Shown piece after piece: positions 57,181 to 64,000 of a DNA stretch of 64,000 bases. Made by a program: the position numbers and the translations under genes. The notes beneath the pieces were generated by a model. The model saw only the letters and a list, made by a program, of their open reading frames with translations. It was not told the DNA's origin and did not search any database. Source of the stretch: Rhynchopus sp. YZ270_cl-10 (taxonomy: Eukaryota > Euglenozoa > Diplonemea > Diplonemida > Diplonemidae); the NCBI GenBank assembly GCA_964035575.1, contig OZ037931.1:1001567-1065566 (forward strand). Direction: 5' to 3'. The first letter of the stretch is position 1. Each line of letters opens with the position of its first letter.

Positions 57181-57390
57181 TTACAGCTGCACTTTCCTGA
57201 CTAAAACCAGCAAAACGATGGAGAATTTCATCAATCCCCCCTCACTGAGGGTCTCTTTGTGTTGTTTAATCAAACAGATGTACAAGAGAGAGGCATCCGT
57301 CATATGAGACTTCATCCTTATTTTGATTATTTTCAATAAACTAAAACGTCTCTCTGCCGTTGAAGGTAGAGTTGACACGAGTAGTGACAC
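57181..57390 (-). pseudogene. hAT transposase C-terminal dimerisation fragment
   Basis: The minus-strand frame reads STAERRFSLLKIIKIRMKSH followed by MTDASLLYICLI. This is the hallmark of the hAT C-terminal dimerisation region (S-x-x-E-R-x-F-S-x-L-x-x-I-K-x-x-x-R-S-x-M). Only about 70 codons survive; no upstream transposase core is recognised next to it, so it is a fossil. Confidence 0.6.
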
Positions 57391-58097
57391 CTTCTATAAC
57401 AGGGGCTTCACCAGACTGCAGGATTGAGGAGCGGGAGTGCTGGGGAAACTTCCTCTCACGGCAGGCGGGTTTGCGGAACAGTGGACACCCCTCTGCGACC
57501 CCCCCTCCGGGGGGTCGACAGGGTGGTGGGGAGAAATCTCTCTCTCTTTATTTTTTTTTCTCCCCTTTTTTTATTTATTTATTTATTTATTTATTTATAC
57601 AGGGTTTCGCCCCGGTGGGGCGAAGCCCTGGGGCGAAATAAAATGTCATTTTTTCAGGAAAAATTTTTTTTAACGAAAAAAAATATTTTTCGCCCCGGGG
57701 CGAACGCCCTGGAACTCAGAGTTAAGTTTCTGGGTTCAATAAAAAAAAACGACGAGCAAAAAGTCCAATTGGAAATATGATGGATACCCCCCGAGAGCAA
57801 AATAAACCAACGGTAAAAATTGGTACCCTTGGTTTCCTGTAGGTTCCTATAGGAAACCTGCATTTTCCCATAATTTCCCACACAATTGTTGGTTACGAAA
57901 CCCCGTGCAGACTAGCCATTTAATTAATTACTTACCAGACCCCCCAATCCTTAGTCTGCAGACTGCCCACCCCTCACCCAAATAAAAAATGAAACAAATG
58001 GGATTAGCCCAATTCTGCAAGCGCCGCAATCCCCACGAGCCTGTTTCGGAAGGAGGAGATGCCCCCAACCTGGCGTTCCTTACAATCCATCTCTAGT
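57391..58097. other. AT-rich region with a CGCCCCGG hairpin and TTTA repeats
   Basis: A TTTA microsatellite (about 57565-57598) precedes an imperfect hairpin, CAGGGTTTCGCCCC / GGGGCGAAGCCCTG (57600-57633), and a second GGGGCGAACGCCCTGG copy near 57695. No gene is supported. Confidence 0.5.
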
Positions 58098-58279
58098 TTT
58101 GTTCACTTTTGTGCCTCGTTCTACTGTACAGATTGTAAGACGTCTGGCCCCTGCTTCGCTCGGACCAAGTGCTTTTCATGTGCATAGTAAACGTACCCCC
58201 CTTGCCCTGTCCAGTTTGATGTGGAACAAAAAAAGTCGAGCCTACGGCTAAGTTGAACAACACCAAAAAAAAAAAAAAA
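58098..58279 (+). mobile_element. Severely 5'-truncated copy of the LINE 3' end
   Basis: About 165 nt, highly similar to 41785-41960, followed by A15 at 58265-58279. It shares CCCTGTCCAGTTTGATGTGG and CTAAGTTGAACAACACC. Differences such as GGCCCCTGCTTCGCTCGG show it derives from another family copy. It is typical dead-on-arrival LINE debris and marks the true 3' end of the family. Confidence 0.88.
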
Positions 58280-58515
58280 CAAACATCATCCCCCCGCCCC
58301 CCGCCCTTTTTTCACCACCGTCAGAGGCACAAGATTTTTCTTTTCAAAAACCACCCCCGCACCAGCAAAAATCCCTAAGACAAAAATAAACCCCAAAAAA
58401 ATGTTGTAAGGGTAGATAAATAAATCTATTTGTTTCTTGTCCGAGACGTTTTGAAATTCTGTACGTACGTACGGAAAAAAATATTAGTTGGGGAAAAAAT
58501 GTTGGAAAAAAATCG

Positions 58516-58760
58516 CTACCATGGGAGCGGGGCAAGCAGAAGGGAGACAACTACATTGATTTCACATGCCTCGTTGATGGTAGGTGTCATTAGGGGGGAT
58601 ACGGCGATGTTAGTTCTCAGTTTTTTATAATGTCCTTGTACGTTTAGCGGGTTCGCCACTGCTCCCAGAACGCTTCCACATTTTGCGCGGATAGCGCCTT
58701 GCATGCTTCCGTGGCAGATCTTCTGCACGCTCAGCTCAGCATTTCCGAGGATGTTTCTGG
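58516..58760 (-). pseudogene. GC-richer coding-like fragment, unrecognised
   Basis: The minus strand reads GNAELSVQKICHGSMQGAI and RAKCGSVLGAVANPLNVQGH, with gene-like composition in an otherwise AT-rich region. The family is unknown and it is too short to be a full gene. Confidence 0.25.
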
Positions 58761-59346
58761 CCTCGCTAAGTCCCGAAGGTCATCCCTTCACTGACAAGAA
58801 GGAAGCTCACACTTAGCCCTGAATGTTACGGAGCAGGCTTCGTGCCCACTTTTGGAAAGTCTGAAAAATCGTGTTTCGGGACCAAAAAACACACCTCAAA
58901 CAGTTGTGCATCAAGGGGTGGAAATAACAGTGTTTTGTGGCATTTCCGAGCCAATCCCGGGCTGTGTTGGGGGATATACGGAAAAATGGGCAAAATTTTA
59001 GTGACTTAAATTTTCACAAAGTATGAACCCATACTCGTAAGCAAGGGTCATTTTCAGGTCTGCAAACCCAACTTCAGATGAAATTGTGTTGTTGACTGGG
59101 AACAGGTAGCGCCGCAGGCGCACGGTACCCAACTTTTTTCCTTTTTATTTTTTCCCTTTTCTCTGCTTTCTTTTGATTGCGCGAGCCGATTGCTTTCCTC
59201 GGTGGGGTCACAAGTGTGTCTAAAAACACTCTAAAGTACCGCTCAGGTCACAATAAACATTTTTAAAAACAAACATTTTTTTCTGGGAATCTCGAGATTC
59301 TGTACGTACGGTGGACAAGAAACAAATAAATTTGTTTATCTACCCT
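58761..59346. other. AT-rich sequence without genes
   Basis: About 590 bp with one small hairpin (GTAGCGCCGCAGGCGCACGG near 59106) and no supported gene. Confidence 0.4.
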
Positions 59347-59404
59347 AACGGAATAATGTTGTAACGCTGGGCCATTTTTTCCAGCGTTACAACATTATTC
59401 CGTT
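59347..59404. repeat. Perfect 24-bp hairpin
   Basis: Arms 59347-59370 (AACGGAATAATGTTGTAACG plus CTGG) and 59381-59404 are exactly complementary with a 10-nt loop. Confidence 0.9.
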
Positions 59405-59557
59405 GCAACATTTTTCCGTCTACGGTATTATTTTTACGTACTACGTATTTTATTATTTTAATTAAAAAGCCGCGTATTACGTACGTACCTAATATGTATG
59501 TACGCTATGCTACGCTATATAATATAGACCCCCAAAAACCTAATATTTTTTTCCCAT

Positions 59558-59598
59558 CGATGTGTCCTGGGGGCCCTTCGGGCCCCCAGGACACATCG
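59558..59598. repeat. Perfect 19-bp GC-rich hairpin
   Basis: CGATGTGTCCTGGGGGCCC, loop TTC, then the exact complement. It could act as a transcription barrier or be a foldback element remnant. Confidence 0.9.
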
Positions 59599-60668
59599 CA
59601 ACCCCGTTTTTTCAAGGCCCTACGGGCCAACTTTTTGAGGTGGCCTGTAGGGTGACCCCTTCAAAAAGCTGGAACCCGGATTTTGGGGTCAGGGGTCCCT
59701 TTATGCACTTTTATGTATAAAAAAATGTCTGGGGCGAGAAAATGCAAATTTTTGCCTGCAAACACACTGCATACTACGACAGGACCATATTCCATCTTAT
59801 CAGGAAAAATTTCGGAGGTGTTAGTCATAAAAACAATTTAAAATTTTTTGAAAAAACATGAGATCTGGATAAAAGTTTTGACTGTACCTGTGGAAGGTGG
59901 GATTTTGCCTGTGTTTTGACTTTTTTTTTCAGTAAATAAACTTCTACTCATCTCCGGAGGCCGTCCGAGGTCGCAATTAACTCATTTTGACAATTTAGGG
60001 CCATATACCGCCCGTTTTTTCAAAAAGTTGAAAATTTTGGCCCCCAGGATTGGGTACAGCGTGTACTGAACCCTGATTTTCGAAAAATCTCAACTTTTGA
60101 AATTCGTCACTTATGGCAGCATGTATCTGACACCCAATTTTGACTTTTCCCGTGAATCCATTCTGGTGCATATACACTATCTGGCACCCCTGAGTCCATT
60201 GCGGGGTCGTTTTTTTCAAAAGGTCGACCGGACTAATACCTAATATGACCCTGGGTATAGCGTACCGTCTCAGAAACACCCCAAAATCAGTGTTTTTGAA
60301 GGGTTGTCACAGCTAAAATCGATGAAAAAATGTCAAAATCACTTTCCCGTGACCCAATAGCGTGAAATATGACCCATGTGGGCCCCCAGGACCTATAGCA
60401 CCCCCAATAGGTCGATTCCATGCATATTTCACACCCCCAGATATATGCGCCCATAGGGTGCCACACCCCAAAATCATGATTTTTACATGATTTTTGGCCG
60501 GATGCACTGACCAGCAGGGCCATACCGTCTACCGGGGCAACCATATTTTTGAAACATCGGCCTTGCATAGGGCCCAGTATGTCCCACAGGGTATGTTGCC
60601 CCAGTTTCAGGTCCCCGCACAAGCCAAACCAATATTTTAAAATCGATTTTTTTGAATAATGACTATTT
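59599..60668. repeat. Diverged relatives of the 401-bp satellite
   Basis: Several stretches echo the 401-bp unit. For example, GGGCCATACCGTCTACCGGG, TTTTTGAAACATCGGCC and ATGTCCCACAGGG at 60510-60595 occur in the same order as GGGCCATACCATATACTGGG and its followers. Similar phrases lie near 59997-60050. No gene is supported. Confidence 0.6.
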
Positions 60669-60813
60669 ATTAAATGAAAATCAGATCGCTTGATTTTCAC
60701 GCGTGGGTGACTTTTTCACGAGTGTGGTTTACTTCACGAGCGAAGCGAGTGGAGTAATAGAAACGAGTGAAAAAGTCACCCACAAGTGAAAATCTGCCTG
60801 ATTTTCATTTAAT
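60669..60813. repeat. 145-bp near-perfect inverted repeat
   Basis: The left arm starts ATTAAATGAAAATCAG and ends GTGGGTGACTTTTTCAC. The right arm is its inverse with two small internal loops. The centre contains CACGAGCGAAGCGAGTGGAG. It could fold into a long hairpin and looks like a foldback or MITE-like element. Confidence 0.85.
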
Positions 60814-61740
60814 ACGTAATTTTATTCATTGGGGGTACCGAAGGAAATATGGTGCTATATTTCCAGAAAATTCATATTTTCATTTTCGGTAATATTGTCC
60901 CGACGCACAAATCCGCTCGTATTCTGTGTGTCAAAAAACCCCTGTTATGGTTCAGTTGTATCTTGTGTGTCAAAATGTGTATGTTGGTGTGCTGGAAGGA
61001 GAGGGGTTCAGATTCATTTATATGATGATATTTACCGACGTGGGGGATGGGGGTAGCTGGAACACTTTGTCACTTTGGGACGTTGATCGTTATGTGGATG
61101 TAGGGTGTTTTTCAGGGGTATGTTAACCACGTGTGTGTCTTAGGGACCAAATTTTTCAGTAACGTGAACCAATCGGGTCGCAATGGTTCCTGGGGGCCCG
61201 GAGGGCCCCCATGCAGGAAAAATTTTCACCAAGCCTGGGCAATGCTGGGCCCATATGGGGTTCCTATACATGTGTTTTCACGTGTTTTTGAGCACTTTTC
61301 AGGATTTTCGAAAAATTTTGCAACACCAAAATCGAAAATTTCGGTCGATTTTTCACTCTGCGACATGGTCAAAAAAAATTTTTTTTTGGCCGAAAAAATT
61401 ATAATATTTCTATTTCGGATTTTACCCACGATTTGTGTACATTCTAATATTTCTGTGCCAAATATTATAATATTACCCGGTACATGCAAAATTGGCTGTA
61501 AAGTAGCCGAAAATATAGAACCCATATTTCCAACGTCGCTGTAGGATTTGTGCAGAGGGACAATATTTCCGAAAATAAAAAATTTGATAAAGTTGAGATG
61601 GAAAAAATGGATGAACGTGTTAAGGAGAAAACGTGGTGTGTCATAATAAACCCGTGGTGAGTGGTGTTTGCGAGGCAGAGGGTGGGTGGGGGGTAGGTAC
61701 TACAGAAAAATACCCCCATATTAAAAATACTCCCTGACCC
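60814..61740. other. AT-rich region, no supported gene
   Basis: Low-complexity and satellite-like sequence, including a GGGGGCCCGGAGGGCCCCC-type hairpin near 61192-61211. No ORF looks coding. Confidence 0.4.
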
Positions 61741-61946
61741 CGTATCATGTAGGTGTTTAAAGTACGGTGTGAACATCCCACATGTTGGTGCACTCTTTAT
61801 GTTCTCTTTGACTCGGACATATGTGCAACACTTCTTGTACTCCTTCTCGTGTGCGGTTGATAAAGCTGTTGCAAGCGTGTTCCCCATTGCAGCGTCTGCC
61901 TCTTCCTTTACGCTGACCTCCGTGTTCCTCATCATCACCCACGTCT
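61741..61946 (-). pseudogene. Coding-like fragment, unrecognised
   Basis: The minus strand reads EVSVKEEADAAMGNTLATAL and STAHEKEYKKCCTYVRVKEN, then SAPTCGMFTPYFKHLHDTG, with clear codon bias. The upstream side ends in a perfect hairpin and the downstream side runs into AT-rich sequence. It is probably a piece of a transposon or displaced gene. Confidence 0.3.
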
Positions 61947-62004
61947 TCAGCTTCCTCCCCATAGTTGTTGTGAGGAAGCACAACAACTATGGGGAGGAAG
62001 CTGA
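61947..62004. repeat. Perfect 26-bp hairpin
   Basis: Arms 61947-61972 and 61979-62004 (core CTTCCTCCCCATAGTTGTTG) are exact complements with loop AGGAAG. The arms extend coding-like sequence, suggesting a fold-back duplication. Confidence 0.9.
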
Positions 62005-62480
62005 GGGAGACACACAAACGTTGTATGCATCTGTGTTTTCTACCAATACTATTACTAGGGGGTCAAATAGTAGACCCCCCTGAAGAGTAGCCCCCTAAGC
62101 AAAAATTAGACCACATTTTACCACAACTACTCAAAACATGAAATCTATTGCTTTACTAGACTCATCGTGCATTTTTGAGACCTGGACATGGAGGTCAGAC
62201 TCCACTTTAGAGCACCAAAAATAGGGTCAAAAACAATTTTTGTAAGGGGGTGGATTTTTGAATTTGTATGGGAAAACCCACTTTTGGCCGTGAGCGTGAA
62301 ATAATGTTACTTTATTTTCACGGCCAGACTTTTTACGGCTAAAATACGTGTAATACTTTATTTCACGGCCGTGAAATAAAGTAAAACCTGAAATTACTCG
62401 TCCAGCCATTTTTTCCATAGAAACTTTATCAAATTGAATAAAATATTTTTGAAAAAAAATCGTGATTTTTGGGATTTTGG
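62005..62480. other. AT-rich region with palindromic TTATTTCACGG motifs
   Basis: No gene. It contains several ATTTCACGG or CGTGAAATAA motifs in both orientations around 62295-62385, which recur at 63815-63880. Confidence 0.5.
62354..62383. repeat. Perfect 30-bp palindrome
   Basis: A loopless palindrome centred on CACGGCCGTG (TACTTTATTTCACGG and its inverse). Such sequences usually arise from terminal-repeat junctions or protein-binding sites. Confidence 0.9.
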
Positions 62481-63428
62481 TGATTTTTACAGTTTTGCAC
62501 ACCCTGAAAATCGATTTTTTCGGCTCCGCCGGTGAAATATCGACATAATTTAGGTATGTTATGTGCATAATATACCCATTAGAGCCCATTCAAGTCACAT
62601 TCCGACCATTTTTCGTGAAAAAATGCAACTTTTTGTCACCGTGACCCCCAAAAATGACGATTTTTTGGTCGATTTTTTCGGCCAAAAATTTCGTACCACA
62701 GGGCCATACCATATACTGGGATTATCAACTTTTTGAAAATACGGCCTGGTATTGGGGTGTACATGTCCCATGGGGCCCATAGTAACCTTACTGGGTCATG
62801 CCCAAAGCCAATATTAATAGTAAAATTCGATTTTCTGTGAAAAATATTTTGACCAAAAAATCGTCATTTTTCCGATTTTCGTCATTTTTACAGTTTTGCA
62901 CACCCTGAAAATCGATTATTTCGGCTCCGCCGGTGAAATATCGACATAATTTAGGTATGTTATGTGCATAATATACCCATTAGAGCCCATTCAAGTCACA
63001 TTCCGACCATTTTTCGTGAAAAAATGCAACTTTTTGTCACCGTGACCCCCAAAAATGACGATTTTTTGGTCGATTTTTTCGGCCAAAAATTTCGTACCAC
63101 AGGGCCATACCATATACTGGGATTATCAACTTTTTGAAAATACGGCCTGGTATTCGGGTGTATATGTCCCATGGGGCCCATAGTAACCTTACTGGGTCAT
63201 GCCCAAAGCCAATCTTAATAGTAAAATTCGATTTTCTGTGAAAAATATTTTCACCAAAAAATCGTCATTTTTCCGATTTTCGTCATTTTTACAGTTTTGC
63301 ACACCCTGAAAATCGATTTTTTCGGCTCCGCCGGTGAAATATCGACATAATTTAGGTATGTTATGTGCATAATATACCCATTAGAGCCCATTCAAGTCAC
63401 ATTCCGACCATTTTTCGTGAAAAAATGC
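62481..63428. repeat. 401-bp satellite, array B (2.3 copies)
   Basis: Same unit as at 54871, with copies starting near 62514, 62915 and 63316. It is interrupted at 63428, in the middle of GAAAAAATGCAAC, by a LINE fragment. Confidence 0.95.
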
Positions 63429-63788
63429 GTCGGTGAACATGTTGGCGTTGGAGGGGATCGCTGTGAGGTACGCCCCGGACATGGGGAGGAGAAGGGACTT
63501 CATGCGGGCACGGTCCCTCGTGCTCAAGGCCAGCATGAGCTTGTCTGCCTGCGCATCAACAATAGCCGCCGCGAGCTTCTGCTGGAGCGGGAGCTGGGTG
63601 GGCTGGTCTGTGTTGAGCTTGTACTTCAGGTCCACTCGCTCGTTGAAGTCCGTCACAGCATGCTTCCATCTCAGGGCATCCCAGGCGTACAGTGGGTCCA
63701 GGGTTTGCGCCAGCTGGAAGTTCCCAGCTTGGGACGCAAGAGCTGCTGCTGACCAGTGATCCCGGGCTCTGCGTATCCCGAGACCTCA
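63429..63788 (-). mobile_element. Third LINE fragment (thumb/linker region)
   Basis: The minus strand reads GLGIRRARDHWSAAALASQA, LDPLYAWDALRWKHAVTDFN and DRARMKSLLLPMSGAYLTAI. These match the region after the RT in both larger elements (GLGVRRAYDHWTAAAMGAAS; DRARLNSLQLPLAGAWITAL). It is a third family, truncated at both ends and abutting 401-bp satellite on the left. Loss of the 3' end argues for rearrangement rather than simple insertion. Confidence 0.85.
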
Positions 63789-64000
63789 TGGTACGAAATA
63801 CCATGAAAGTCACCTTATTTCACGGCAAATGACGGGTAAATTGCGTGGGGCGTGAAAAAAGTCACCTTATTTCACGGCGCACCTGTATGAGGATTCCTGT
63901 GTGGTGGGTGGATTTCAGGTGGGGAGGGTGGGAATCTGGACAAAAATTTGGAGCTCACTCGAGCTTGTAAGAGGCGAAGCTCTTGTAGTCCGCTCTCGTA
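63789..64000. other. Terminal spacer with repeated TCACCTTATTTCACGG
   Basis: AGTCACCTTATTTCACGGC occurs twice (about 63810 and 63862). A short hairpin, CATGGTACGAAATACCATG, marks the junction with the LINE fragment. No gene. Confidence 0.6.

Larger units (their letters stand above)
58405..59346. repeat. Inverted repeat pair about 870 bp apart
   Basis: AGGGTAGATAAATAAATCTA at about 58407 continues TTTGTTTCTTGTCC. Its near-perfect inverse, beginning GGACAAGAAACAAATAAATT, lies at about 59313-59346. Between them is a small coding-like minus-strand fragment. This could be a MITE or non-autonomous DNA transposon, but no terminal target-site duplication is evident. Confidence 0.45.

Noticed and set aside
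54952-63181. Conserved 61-codon ORF in each 401-bp satellite unit
   Set aside because: It is conserved only because the DNA unit is; the composition is not protein-like and no start context or homology is seen.

Overview
The window is nuclear DNA from a microbial eukaryote, most likely a free-living protist. Eleven spliceosomal introns can be placed by frame restoration, and their 5' splice sites are all GTATRY (seven GTATGT, three GTATGC, one GTATAC). The host genes are typically eukaryotic: midasin, a DHHC acyltransferase, an OTU protease, EF-hand and ubiquitin-like/ankyrin proteins, and a eukaryotic-type cystathionine beta-synthase. Coding DNA is GC-rich and spacers are AT-rich with long A or T runs. 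I cannot assign a lineage from sequence alone; a metamonad-like anaerobe is only a guess.

Region 1 (1-31 kb) is an ordinary gene-dense euchromatic block, nearly all on the plus strand. In order it holds a coiled-coil/TPR protein (5' end off the window), a membrane-anchored EF-hand protein, a coiled-coil protein, a five-exon midasin of about 4844 aa with a degenerate tRNA-like sequence in its third intron, and an OTU-domain protease. A small charged nuclear-type protein follows, with a 992-nt intron carrying antisense coding-like debris. Then come a three-exon CBS/cysteine synthase, a DHHC-type acyltransferase that has lost nearly all its zinc ligands, and a ubiquitin-like/ankyrin protein. A small minus-strand ORF lies just upstream of the last gene.

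Region 2 (31-42 kb) is an exact 70-copy 13-bp minisatellite interrupted by one apparently full-length LINE (non-LTR retrotransposon) of about 9.8 kb. The element ends in a 51-nt poly(A) and is bracketed by an exact 90-bp direct repeat that looks like a very long target-site duplication. Its 6.4-kb ORF reads: repeat-rich N-terminus, OTU protease, zinc fingers, reverse transcriptase (YLDD), restriction-like endonuclease, a second OTU-like domain and a Cys-rich finger.

Region 3 (42-64 kb) is repeat-dominated, heterochromatin- or subtelomere-like. It has a 7-bp microsatellite (about 67 copies), two AT-richer zinc-finger genes, a 348-bp repeat, and a 3.4-kb array of the 8-mer AAACCCGC ending at a 200-N gap. 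Beyond the gap lie a second, 5'-truncated LINE of the same superfamily on the minus strand, a 401-bp satellite in two blocks, a 172-bp satellite, a hAT transposase fossil, a truncated LINE 3' tail, a third LINE fragment, and several perfect hairpins or palindromes.

The most unusual content is the two-OTU LINE and the way these elements repeatedly sit in or against tandem repeats.
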